A program made the translations under genes and the position numbers. The notes under the pieces are model-generated. The model was not told the DNA's origin. It did not search any database and saw nothing but the letters and a program-made list of their open reading frames with translations. 64,000 bases of DNA from Oscheius tipulae. Lineage: Eukaryota > Nematoda > Chromadorea > Rhabditida > Rhabditidae. Below, in pieces: positions 1-9,877 of the stretch; positions within the stretch are counted from its first letter, which is position 1; every line of letters starts with the position of its first letter. The DNA lies in NCBI GenBank assembly GCA_037178975.1, contig JASJZH010000006.1, positions 10,788,001 through 10,852,000 of the forward strand. Direction: 5' to 3'.

Positions 1-374
1 AGTTTTTTTCACCACCACTATTAGCTCTTTCTCTGTTGAAAGTGATTGCTGATCTGCAAGCATCAACAGAACCATGTTGACCTTCTGCTATGCAACTTTG
101 CCGCCAAAGCTCCTTCCAATTTCTCTACAGAATCAGAATCTGTTTTTCACTCCTGCCTTCATTTTCCAGCCATTTACACTCACACCTACAAAACTGCCTG
201 AAATGTTTGTTAATGAAAAGTTTGCCAAGCGTAACAAACATTGACGGCGAAAGAATAAAAGCCCAGCAGGGGGCTCACAAGTCCATAGGGTGACTGGTTT
301 TCAAGAAACTTGTCACAAGGTCACTTCACTTTTTTTCTTCTCCCAATTCCATGATCATATAAAGTTTTCAGAAA
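1..374. other. upstream region, no gene seen
   Basis: No exon with convincing coding character is visible on either strand. A TATAAAG string lies at 358-364, followed at once by a pyrimidine-rich TTTTCAG (365-371) abutting the ATG of the Kunitz gene. The latter is more likely the splice acceptor of that transcript than part of a core promoter. Confidence 0.5.
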
Positions 375-1227
375 ATGTGGAGGATAGCTTCAGTCCTTGT
401 ACTTGCTGGTCTAGCTTCAGCTATCCCAGACTTTTGTTCTTCACCCAAAGAACAGGGTGAAACTTGCTCACAGCCCTCTGGTAGAATGTTCTACTACGAT
501 GCAAGATATAGTATGTTTTTGAGCGGTATCTAATTTTCGAAATGATTTAGAAGTGTGTCAGCCATTTCAATACAACGGCTGTGGTGGGAATCAGAATAAG
601 TTCACAACCGCTGCGGAGTGTAAGGTAAGATTTTACTTGAATACTCTTAAGTTACAATCAATTCAAGCAAGTATGCGTCTCGGGATCAGCTCCAGTTTCT
701 TCCTCATCCTCATCCGCGACTCCAGTCGCTTCAACAGATGTTGCTGATGTTTTTGTGCCACATGGTGACAGTCATGAGCAGTGGAGAAAGGGTGTGATTT
801 TGTGCTAAAAGCGGAACAAGATTAACATTTTAGCTGAAAAATGTGGCGCAAACTACCTAATCCCTAACGGGAAGTACGTAAAATGTTCACCTGGTTGTCC
901 TCCAAGTCACACCTGTACTCAGGGGGTTTGCTGTCCGTCTAAAGGTAGTCATTAAAATCATTTTTTGCTTTATTGACGATTTAAAGATTTTGTTTGCTCT
1001 CAGCGTGATGACAGTGGAATGTTCCAAGACGGCATCGAAGACCGACCACGGTTTGTGTCCGTCATCAACAATTTCCATAATGGCTAATTTCCAGATTTGG
1101 ATGGAATCATGATGTCAAGTCCTGCGTCCGTTTCAGCTACTACGGGGCCAATGGAAACTATAACAATTTCCCGAACTTCGCCAGCTGCATGAGCTATTGC
1201 AAGGACTCGAGCCCAATCCGTCGCTAG
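375..1227 (+). CDS. secreted two-Kunitz-domain protease inhibitor
   Basis: Six exons (375-510, 551-624, 668-791, 834-944, 987-1050, 1095-1227) splice in frame to about 213 residues. Residues 1-15 are a signal peptide ending in ASA. A first Kunitz domain follows, with the FYYDARY core, the GCGGN turn and all six cysteines. Next come a Ser/Ala/Thr-rich linker and a Cys-rich segment of lustrin type (CSPGCPPSHTC). A second Kunitz-like domain ends the protein (FGWNHDVKSC, then SCMSYC). Kunitz proteins block serine proteases by inserting the residue after the second cysteine into the protease. Here that residue looks like serine, which would not favour trypsin. The second domain lacks the 14-38 cysteine pair. 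A TTTTCAG acceptor directly precedes the start. The family call is firm; the target protease is unknown. Confidence 0.9.
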
Positions 1228-1819
1228 AATGATCTCTTTTTAGCTGTATTTACTGTCCTAGAAACATTTTGTCGGGTTATTTTCTGATATCTTTTTTTTC
1301 GCTGTGAATGAATGGACTAGATTCGCGTGTGATTGATAGTTGTACGCCATTGACGTCGATTGCCGTAAAAGCTGATCGATCGTAATGATCATCTATAGTA
1401 AACAGTTTGGGAGGCGAATGCGGACTTAATTAGAATGCCAGCATCTGTGACAGAAATGACATCATGTTCTCATAATTTAAGCCATCTGCCCCAAAAGAAA
1501 TGTGGGAAAATGTTACGAAAATCGGGCTTCTCCTCGTGCTGCAGACGTTTGTCGTCTATTTAGTGCACATTAGAGCTTTGGCGCCTCTTCTCGACCCATT
1601 AAAGGTTAGAATGCTTCCTTGTGAACCCCCTGCCACCCATGTTCTCTTAGAACAACTGTTGACGTAAAGCGCCAGCGGATCATATCCCCCTTTTTGCGCA
1701 ACAACTATCGGGTTTTCGGAGCTTAAAAGCATCACTATCTCTAGTTTCTATCAGACTTGTCTCTCTGTCTATCTTTCTTTCATTTCCCGCTTTTTCTCCA
1801 CTAAAAAGACATCTTCTAG
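1228..1819. other. intergenic, nothing recognised
   Basis: This is the 3' flank of the Kunitz gene and the promoter side of the YGGYG gene. I see no open exon with splice signals and no repeat. A run of CT-rich sequence (about 1735-1810) leads into the acceptor used by the downstream gene. Confidence 0.4.
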
Positions 1820-2078
1820 ATGCTTCGTCTCTTCCTCTTACTGGCCGTTTTGGCTGCTGTCGCTCTTTCTCAGGGCTGGGGCTACGGACCCTACGGACGT
1901 TATGGAGGTATAGGCACTTAAAATTTGCAATTAGCCAAAAGTTTCAGGTGGCTATGGACCACGTCATGGTGGTGGATACTATGGTAGACCTTACGGAGGT
2001 AGAGGTTACTACGGAGGAGGACCTGGCTACTATGGTGGCTACCCTGGACTCCTTCCTGCCATCCTTGGACGCAAGTAG
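1820..2078 (+). CDS. secreted Gly/Tyr-rich YGGYG-type peptide
   Basis: Two exons (1820-1907, 1948-2078) encode 72 residues. A hydrophobic leader (MLRLFLLLAVLAAVALS) is cleaved probably just before QGWGYGPYG. The mature part is nearly all Gly, Tyr, Pro and Arg, with GGYGPRHGGGYYGRPYGG and GPGYYGGYPG runs, and ends LLPAILGRK. Nematode neuropeptide-like/antimicrobial peptides of the nlp-29 and caenacin groups share this composition and are induced in the epidermis by infection or wounding, so a defence role is inferred. A small cuticle structural protein is the alternative. The ATG follows CTTCTAG immediately, a good trans-splice acceptor. AATAAA lies at 2109. Confidence 0.75.
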
Positions 2079-2761
2079 ACATTGACATTGTGCTGCTATT
2101 TATTGCCAAATAAACACCGATCCTCAAACTTACAACCGTATGTCTGCTACAAGTCTATATCCTTCTTTGAACCAGCTTCGCTGCTCTGACAATTCTCACT
2201 CGTACCGAATCGTACTGTCTTAAGCAGAAGACACATATTTTCACGCGGCTGTTCTAGAATATCCTGTACAGTCTCGATAATCTGAAAATTGTTTTATATA
2301 CTGCTTTCATATCTCAAGAATATGACGTACATCCAGAATCCAATTATCTCGAAAAACGCAATTTTTTTAATCTCAGCCTTCAGACACTCACCCGTACAGT
2401 CTCAGCTGCCCTCCAAGAGCTCACCCGTAAACACTGGGGTTCTTGCGATGATTTCTCCAATGTCCCACCCGTATCGTCTCGACAGTTACACATCTCTCTA
2501 AATTTGATCACATTTACGAAATGGTACATAGATAACTACCCAACCAAAAAGACTATGTTCTCGACGCAGACGTAGTCAGTGGTCTATGCCCAAAACAAAC
2601 ACAACATTATAGCGTCTATGTTGCAAGCAGTAATACATATTAATGGTGGGTATAAAATACGGGTTTAACGGGAAGGGAATCATACTTGTTTACTCTTTTT
2701 ATTCAAGTCGAATGGTCAACAGATCAGTGTCATCACTCCCCTTTTCAGAGCACTGACAAGC
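2079..2761. other. intergenic with scattered CACCCGTA-like motifs
   Basis: No coding exon is seen. Several degenerate copies of a motif close to CACCCGTACNGTCTC occur between 2196 and 2490, for example CACCCGTACAGTCTC near 2390 and CACCCGTATCGTCTC near 2467. Spacing is irregular, so this is not a clean tandem repeat. Confidence 0.3.
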
Positions 2762-3228
2762 ATGTCTCGCCGTTTGTCTCGCTTTCTCTTCTGTTCATGC
2801 TCTAGAGACTACTAACGAACCTGCCGGTGGATGAACTAAACAGAATGCTTCGGATCCTGAATACTCGGTACTTTTGTCCACAATCACCAGCCAAAGATTA
2901 TTCAGTTCGTTGCCTGAAACGCTGCCCCTGCCGTTAACAATAATATGTCTCTTACCAATGCCAAGAATTTATATGTGCCTACAGAGGTAATTTCTGCCCA
3001 GACGCAGGTCGTTTCCGAAAAAAACTACAATCTAGTAGTCGTTTTCACAGAAACCAATTGTCCTAGAGGAACTCCCGTCGGTCCAGAATGTATTCCTCAG
3101 GAGAATGGAAACAAAAAAGTACGGCATTTGTATGAGTTTGATTGCTTTAGACCTTCGAGATTCATGTCTACGGTCAGCCACGGACTGGAACGTTCAATGT
3201 GGAAAGTATCCAGGAAATTCCGATGTAA
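2762..3228 (+). pseudogene. cystatin relic with two Trp-to-TGA stops
   Basis: The region aligns along its length with the intact cystatin at 15637-16115. A leader-like stretch (CLAVCLAFSSVHA) has no in-frame ATG. Then come GG(stop)TKQNASDPEY, an intron with GT...TTCAG borders, FVA(stop)NAAPAVNN, and QTQVVSEKNYNLVVVF with the NC disulfide. A second intron and a final exon (TFEIHVYGQPRTGTFNV) end in TAA. Both stops (2832-2834 and 2915-2917) are TGA where the intact paralogue has TGG. The inhibitory motifs have decayed: QVVAG has become QVVSE and the PW hairpin has become PR. Splice sites and the remaining frame are intact, so inactivation looks recent. A start-truncated product from an internal ATG at 2945 would lack the N-terminal binding region. 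Confidence 0.75.
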
Positions 3229-3339
3229 AATAGAAAGGAATAAATGATCGAATGTGGATTTGTTGAGAAACGAGAAATTCAAAATCAATTTAGAGATTCT
3301 CTCTAATAGATTTCTTTATTAACAAAGTTGCTACCGTAG

Positions 3340-4922
3340 TTACATCGGTGGATAGCCTCCAGTCGGTCCTACCGTTAACGGCTGAGGAGTCGGCGCAGCA
3401 TGAACTGGCTGAGGCGGAAGCACATTCGAGTTGGGAGCATACGGAGCAACATTTCTTTTGACCGGCTGCGGATTGATGAACATGACAGTCACAAGACCCA
3501 ACTAAACACGTTGACTGTGATATTTTAAAAGTTATATACCAATCCAATGATGATTCCAGCGATGAGAATCACTCCCACACCGATCAAGACCCATTTCCAC
3601 CAGCCTGCAAAAAGCCATCTGCGTTTTCTGAAAATTGACATCCAACCTGAACCACTACTATTGCTGCTCGAGGTGGAAGAGTCACTACTTTTTGTTGTTG
3701 ATGGTCCCGTGTAGGGAGTGGTCGTAGTTGTTGGTCCAGTATACGGTTTTGTTGTAGTCGTTGACCCAGTGTAGATAGTTGCAGTGGTGGAGGGACCGGT
3801 ATATGGAGTGGTAGTGGTAGTAGGTACTGTGTAGGCTGTTGTGGTCGTTGATGGTCCAGTGTAGGGAGTGGTCGTGGTGGTTGGACCCGTGTATGGAGTG
3901 GTAGTGGTAGTAGGTCCTGTGTAGGGAGTGGTCATGGTGGTTGGACCCGTGTATGGAGTAGTACTGCCAGTAGCAGTACTACCAGTATATGTAGTCGTTG
4001 GACCAGTGTACTTGGTTGTCGTACCGGTGTAAGGAGCTAAAAATTTGACTTGTGTTTCATTTTTAAGAGGGAGGTTTTTCACGAGCGCTTCATGAATTCT
4101 AGCCTGTATCTCTGGCAGTCATTGATATTATCATTTATACTGTACCGTTTCGAAATGTTGAACTGTCTCAGAAACTTTAGGCTTTTGTCCGTATAACCGA
4201 GAAGCACATCCGTTTTTTCCACTTCTAACCCCAGCCACTTACTAGTGGAAATGGTTGTAGTGGTCGGCATAGGCCATACATAGCATAGAGCAGTTCCAGG
4301 CATAATGTTGTTGACACTGGCAAAACTATATGCAGCCGTACCATTACTCGGGCCTTTACCGTCGTTTGAAACATAGTAATCTGAACACAGTATGCGAAAT
4401 AAGACCCGTCCCTACCTCGTTTTCCATTATAGTACAGGTACAAAGGAATAGAAGCTCCACAATAGTTTTGAGTTTTAGCACAGTATACAGGAGCCCAGGT
4501 TGTCTGGTTCGTTAACAACGGGTAGCTGTCACCCCATCTTGCCATAACAGCCGATGGAGATGTTGAGTTGGTGAGAGCGTTGAGAGACCAAAGACAGTCA
4601 ATAGAACAATCTGCCGAGGGTCCCGAGACTGCAAGACCATCCAAGTTGTATTCCACATTGGCTGTAGTAGCAAATACTGTTCCAAAAAGTGCCTGTGTCG
4701 AGCTGGTGGTTGAAATTACATGAGTGTAGTTAGCTAAAATGGCTGTAACTGTCCCCAAGGATACCTACTTTGATTATAGGTTCCAACACTGTACAAGGTT
4801 ATCGGCAATGTTCCGGCAACTATAATTTAAGAGAAAGTTTGTATGACCCTATACTGCTTGCCTGTGTTCGTACAAACTTGTGCTGAAGCCAAACTCACGG
4901 CTAACAACAAATATGACAACAT
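3340..4922 (-). CDS. mucin-like single-pass membrane protein
   Basis: Six exons (4862-4922, 4769-4819, 4416-4733, 4243-4380, 3540-4036, 3340-3501) splice in frame to about 408 residues. There is a signal peptide (MLSYLLLAVSLASAQ). A roughly 155-residue extracellular domain has several cysteines (ADCSIDCLW, YCAKTQNYCG). A Thr/Pro stalk of about 12 repeats follows, built on YTGPTTTTTP, heavily suited to O-glycosylation. After a Ser-rich segment and a basic RKRR stop comes a transmembrane helix (WVLIGVGVILIAGIIIGLV) and a proline-rich cytoplasmic tail (NPQPVKRNVAPYAPNSN). The first intron uses GC-AG borders. I do not recognise the extracellular domain. The architecture suggests an epithelial or surface-coat mucin. 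The stalk repeats are probably length-polymorphic. Confidence 0.82.
3690..4034 (-). repeat. coding tandem repeat, 30-bp unit (YTGPTTTTTP)
   Basis: Within the mucin-like gene the plus strand shows repeated GTGTAGGGAGTGGTCGTGG-like units of about 30 bp. They encode imperfect decapeptides in the Thr-rich stalk. Units vary by single substitutions, and a shorter, more diverged set lies at the stalk's N-terminal end. Confidence 0.85.
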
Positions 4923-5111
4923 TTCGAAAGAGTCCTGTGTTTTTCGGGGGGCCAGGAGAGGGAAAAGCACTGGGGTCTCTAGGCAGGCTGTCAGTTACTA
5001 AGGAACGGCATTGTTCTGGAGGAGCGACGTTTTCGTCAGAATTTTCCATCGATTCCGGTGGCTTGAGAGCAAACTAAAAGAACAGAAAACGCTAACTTGC
5101 TTCCGCTTGAA

Positions 5112-6605
5112 TCATAATGCTACTTGACAATCAAATGGTATCTTAAATTTTGGCAGAGGACCAGTAGCACGGAAGGGATCACAGGTTTCTTTTCTTCGTT
5201 TTGTGACAACTGGGGCTGTCACAGTTTCTTGTCCACAATCACGCTTGTGAGCCTAAAACAAGAATTTCTGATCCTTTAGCTGGATGTTTTTTTTTCACCT
5301 TCTGAGCATTTCTTGATGGGAATCCCTCCAAACATATTTCACATTGGTGCATGTATCCTTCGTGCATTTTCACGTGATCCTGGAAAAGACCGTCTTTATA
5401 CGATGTAAAGGCATCTAGAATAGAATTAGCTATTTCAGTAGTCGCCTTTAAGACGGCCACAGAAGAGATGGATTAGAACGATTGGAGCAACCGGGCCTTG
5501 GACCATTTATTCGAACCTCTTCTACTACTGACGTATTGACCGCTCTCACGTCTATTGATTGCACTGTGCTCAAACACGCTATTCCTGACAGTATTGTTTT
5601 TCGGCTCTTGTATTTTGGCCAAGATTGTATTAGGTCTTTTGAATAGAGACCGAATAGCTTAACTCTATCAATAGCATCAGTTTATAATTGTAGCATTAAA
5701 GTGGTACAAAATTGAGGTTTTAAGTCAGGAGAACACGACAATTTTTTTCTTAGCAACTGAAGATAAACAGGTTTTAGTCAAGTAAGGTCTTGTCGATCTG
5801 GACATCTAACACTGGCTTGTTTCGAGAGCTGGGTCTCTGCTTTTTCAAAACAGTACGACACTTTTCGGTTTCTAATATAGTACATAACTTCTATTTTCAT
5901 TGTGGACTCCACTCAAACTGTTAACCATTGACCCCTACAGTATTTTCAATTCATCTGTCAAGCCCACCTCAAAGTGCTGCTTATGCTTGTATTTAGCTCC
6001 ACAAGTTTCACAAGTGAATTGCTCTTTGACACCGTGAACAGTGTTCTCATGTCGTTGTAGATTTCCTTTTTGCTTGAAACGTTTGAAGCATTTCTAAAAC
6101 GGTGATCAGTCAACAAAATTCGTAAATATACCTTGCAAATATAGTCCGGCTCTTCACCAAAAGTCTCTATATACTTCTTTCTAGCCGTACTTCTTTCCAT
6201 TTTCGTGCTTCCCTCAGTCCTGTACCACGGCAAAGCAATCGGCTGAAATGCCTCCGCGGGCGTCTCATCTGGTTGGCTTGTTTCGGGATTATCCCTTGGT
6301 TCATTCCTCAAATAGACCCAGATTATGAGCAACAGTCTTGGGATAACCTTTCCGTAGTAGGGAGCGATCGTATGCTGTCCTTGAAAAGTTGAAAAAGAGA
6401 TCTTAGTTGGTCCCTTGTGTAATTGTTCGAGACGTCCATAACACACATTTTGGACTGGTCTCTTAAATTGAAAAAAGTTTCTTAGAAGAACTGTTTTAGA
6501 CCCTTTGATCAGCAAAAACTCCAGCTTGTTCTCCTCCATGGACCGCCAATAGGCCCGACAATCGTCCTTTTTGAACAACAGCTTAAAGGACATATCGTCG
6601 GCCAT
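5112..6605 (-). CDS. C2H2 zinc-finger protein, three fingers
   Basis: Four exons (6132-6605, 5968-6093, 5299-5379, 5112-5252) give 273 residues. The first 150 residues (start MADDMSFKLLFKKDDC) match nothing I know. Three C2H2 fingers follow: CKKCFKRFKQKGNLQRHENTVH, one residue of which straddles exon 1-2; CETCGAKYKHKQHFEDHVKMH, completed only by splicing across the 588-bp intron 5380-5967; and CEICLEGFPSRNAQ...HKRDC, whose last ligand is cysteine. The tail is basic (VTKRRKE). Adjacent fingers point to DNA or RNA binding in the nucleus. No KRAB, BTB or other partner domain is visible, and I cannot assign a named orthologue. Confidence 0.85.
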
Positions 6606-6961
6606 GGTGAATCACATTGTCCTATGCACAGTTTTTTGAACTTTTGGCGTCTTGAAAGTAAAAGGAACCTACCTGTAAACTGATTAAACAATAAATCATG
6701 GTAAAGACATTTATTCAGATGGATATAGAAAGCTCACCAACATTTTTCAAATGGAAATCAGCCCACTAAAATGTATATCGCAGATTCGGCCAAGTATATC
6801 GCAGATATAATGCAGAGCCCGACAGATTCGGTAACACAGAGGTGTTAAACTAGATAGCTAGTAGAGCAAAAGAAGGGGAAGAGATGTTTAGAAAGGCAAA
6901 AATAGAGTTGTCTATAAAAGCTATGTAAAACTATAAATAACAAGACATTGAGTTGTTGCAT
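6606..6961. other. intergenic between two minus-strand genes
   Basis: This is the 3' flank of the TFIIA gene and the promoter side of the zinc-finger gene. The sequence GTATATCGCAGAT occurs twice in slightly different form near 6774 and 6795. No exon is seen. Confidence 0.35.
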
Positions 6962-8641
6962 CTACCATTCAGCGTCACCAGTACACTTTTGGAAACAGTA
7001 GTCGCGGTTATGGATGTTCATAACTCCGTCCTTCAACTGGAACTTCCACTTGTTTCGGGCGCGATGAACCTAAATTTGAATTTTTGACAGAAACCCCCGG
7101 TATACCTTTTCGAAGAGACACATTATGACATGGTCCGCATCGAAGATAGTTTCAAGGTCCTCATCATCTTGGTCATCGTCCTCCGAGTTCAATGGGTCCT
7201 CTTCAACAATCTGAAATTAGATGTCATTTGCCCCTCTATCCTCTTAGTGGCTGTTATTTGTGTGGAGCACACGGCTCATCCTAATCAATGTGCCAGTGCC
7301 GCTCCGGCAGCAAAACCGTTCCTTTGGAGGAGTCGATAAGAGTAAGTTACAAACTCACAGTTTCGCCCTCATCGATTGCGCCATCTCCTCCAATCTTATC
7401 AGCGATTCGGCGAAGAGGGTCATTTTCCTCCTCCTCTTCTTCACTCGAGGAGTCGGACATGCCTCCTCCACCGCCGTCAAGGGAAAGGTGGTCGAAAAGT
7501 TGCAGGAGGAACTTCTTGGCATCTAATTTCATGAGTAGAAAGGCTGAGGTTAAAAAGTACCGGCTTTAGTAGGCTTCCGCTGCTGAGAACTACCGGGCTG
7601 GTCCGGATCCTCTTCAGTCTCCTCGCGAGTCGAACCTCCATCCAACTGATGATGGTGCTGCATTTGGGGCTGTTGCTGCTGCTGTTGGACACGAATCTGT
7701 TGCATCGTGACGTTTTGTGGGAGGGTGAAGGGAATAGGCTGAATCGGAGGTCCTGAAAGTTCGCATATGTTATAGAAACATTAGAATTGTACCCGCAGTG
7801 CCCATCATCATCATTTGCGGGGCATTTTGGATGAATTGCTGTTGTCCTCCCGGCATCTGAACGACTCGAACTCCTTGCGGGAATACTTGACTGTTAATCG
7901 GCGGAATGTTTCCTCCGAGAGCTACAGCTTGCATCTGTTGAGCCTGGAAATCCGAATCATTCTGTTTATCAGGTCCTAGGGTGTCAGTAGCTGTTTCCGT
8001 GGTTTCCAGTTAAATGGATATCGAGTATAGGACAAGACGATTACGGATTGACTTGGACACAACTTTGAGGTGACGGTAGGTTAACGTGTAACTTGAAGGC
8101 TTAGCTTACCGGGAGCTGTTGAGCCAGCTGCTGCTGCATATACTGCATCTGAGCTTGTTGCTGACGCTGCCCAGGCTCCATATGAAGTCCGACAGCGTGA
8201 CCAGGGTGCTGGATAAGCTGAAGACATTTTTTTCAGGCCCAATATCTCAATATTCTAACCCCTTGAACTTGCTGAGCCCCGCTCGGTATTCTAGTCACGG
8301 GTATAGTCATCTGTCGAGGTTGGCTCGTTCCAGAAGGACCTTGTCTCATTAGTGGGGGTGGAACCTGGTGCTGTGGCGGCATATTCCTCGGTTCGAGTTC
8401 GACACATCCACTAGTGTTGACCTTTTCTTCCCAGTCCTTTGGAAAATAGAACTTGTTGCAAGAAATTCATACCCTCTTGAGCTGGGTAAGGACATCAACA
8501 TCGACATTTTCGTCCAAGAAAGCTTCTTTGACTTGGTTGATAACGTCGTTGATCACACTTTTGTAGATTTCAGCCTGAATGAGACCGTGAAAAGACAAGA
8601 ATAACGCAACTTACCACACTATTGTTGTGGTATCCTGACAT
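6962..8641 (-). CDS. GTF2A1: TFIIA large subunit (alpha/beta precursor)
   Basis: The N-terminal exons (8615-8641, 8473-8574) read MSGYHNNSV then AEIYKSVINDVINQVKEAF and ENVDVDVLTQLKR, the conserved four-helix-bundle region of TFIIA alpha. The middle exons encode a Gln/Pro/Met-rich linker (QMQYMQQQLAQQLP, VQQQQQQQPQMQHHHQ) and an acidic region (SDSSSEEEEEENDPL). The C-terminal exons encode the beta part: DDDDQDDEDLETIFDAD, then RARNKWKFQLKDGVMNIHN and CTGDAEW before TAG. TFIIA binds TBP on the TATA box and stabilises the preinitiation complex. In animals the precursor is cut by taspase within the linker. This is a housekeeping single-copy gene, and order and spacing of the blocks agree with the family. 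Confidence 0.94.
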
Positions 8642-9877
8642 TATGGTACAGTCTCCGGAGATTACTGTAATTTTATATTTTTTAAAAAGTACGTCCATTT
8701 CTTTTGGTTAATATCATCTGTTATTAATTTTAGCGTCTTTCCCCACATTTCAGTGCCGCAATGTGGAGAAAGAGCGTCGTGTCAACCGGTTCCTCAACAT
8801 AAAAATCAATATCACTAGCATGGTCGGGAAATCAGTAATTTTATGCAAACTTTCTCTTGTAGCAACTACCTTTCATCAACTTTTATACATCCAAACAAGC
8901 TGTACATTTAAAAGACACTGCATGGCTATTTGCACGAGCATCAACGACTCACCAACGGGCTAGGCGTTCCGACCGGCGACTGAGTATTTATACGCAGCGA
9001 GGAGGGTGACGTCACGATTCGGCGTTTAGATCCGCAGGTGGGCGCGGCTTGGCCGACAGCCATAGCGCCAAATCAAAATGTTTGGGATGCAAACTGATTG
9101 AGGAAATTAAAAAGGTTAAAAATGGAGCCAGCAGCAATTTTTTGCTCCTTTTTTGAGCAGTGAATGGATTCACATTAATATTGTGCACTGCTGGATGCGT
9201 GACTCATCAATATACATCAGATTTTGAACGGCAGAGCAAATAAAATGAATTTTCGGCAGTTTGGCTTTGTAAAACTTTACTTTCAGTCCTTTGAACTGTA
9301 GGGATGAAAGATTTGAGCACTTGAAATGTTTTTGCGAGACAGCAAGAGCATGCGCCCTGGCAGAGTAGGGCAGTAATTGTACAAAAGGCGTGCTTACAAT
9401 TTGTAGTCATGTCGGAGACATTGCTCTGACAGCCAGAGGCCTTATTATATGTGCTTCGGCCCAGAAAGAGTGTCCTGGGCCTAAAACTAGGCGCACCGCT
9501 TCCAGGCCAGATCAAATTTTAACGCTCCGGGTGCGCAATGGAAACCAGCTGTTTTGAGTTTAAAATTACATTATTAACTTGGTGATGTTTAGCAAATTTG
9601 TAGAGCGGAAAAAATTCTACAACTTTGTAAAACATCGCAAAGCTAAAAATGTCTCGTTTACCCTAAAATAAATGTTTTCCGTTGCGCACCGTTAGTGCTG
9701 AATTTCGGCCGAACTTTTCCCGGCTGATGTTTCTAATTCTCCACAATAAAGCAACCTTATCAAATGAATAAACTTTAACATCAATTTTATTAGGTTTGAT
9801 CAAAAGTTTATTAACCGTTTGGCAGTTTTCATATGGAAATACATTCAAAAACCCTGATGCATAGATTAAAGTGATGA
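8642..9877. other. intergenic with CRE-like site and a palindromic element
   Basis: Upstream of the TFIIA gene a GC-rich stretch contains TGACGTCAC at about 9008-9016, a CRE/ATF-type octamer. It is near GGTGGGCGCGGC at about 9037-9049. A foldback element at 9530-9690 is described separately. No coding exon is visible. Confidence 0.45.
9530..9690. mobile_element. MITE-like foldback element
   Basis: The left end GGTGCGCAATGGAAAC (9530-9545) is mirrored by GTTTTCCGTTGCGCACC (9674-9690) at the right end. Inside, GATGTTTAGCAAATTTGTAG (9584-9603) pairs with CTACAACTTTGTAAAACATC (9617-9636). The roughly 160-bp unit therefore folds back on itself with no coding capacity, as non-autonomous MITEs do. 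I see no certain target-site duplication, so the superfamily is not assigned. Confidence 0.6.
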
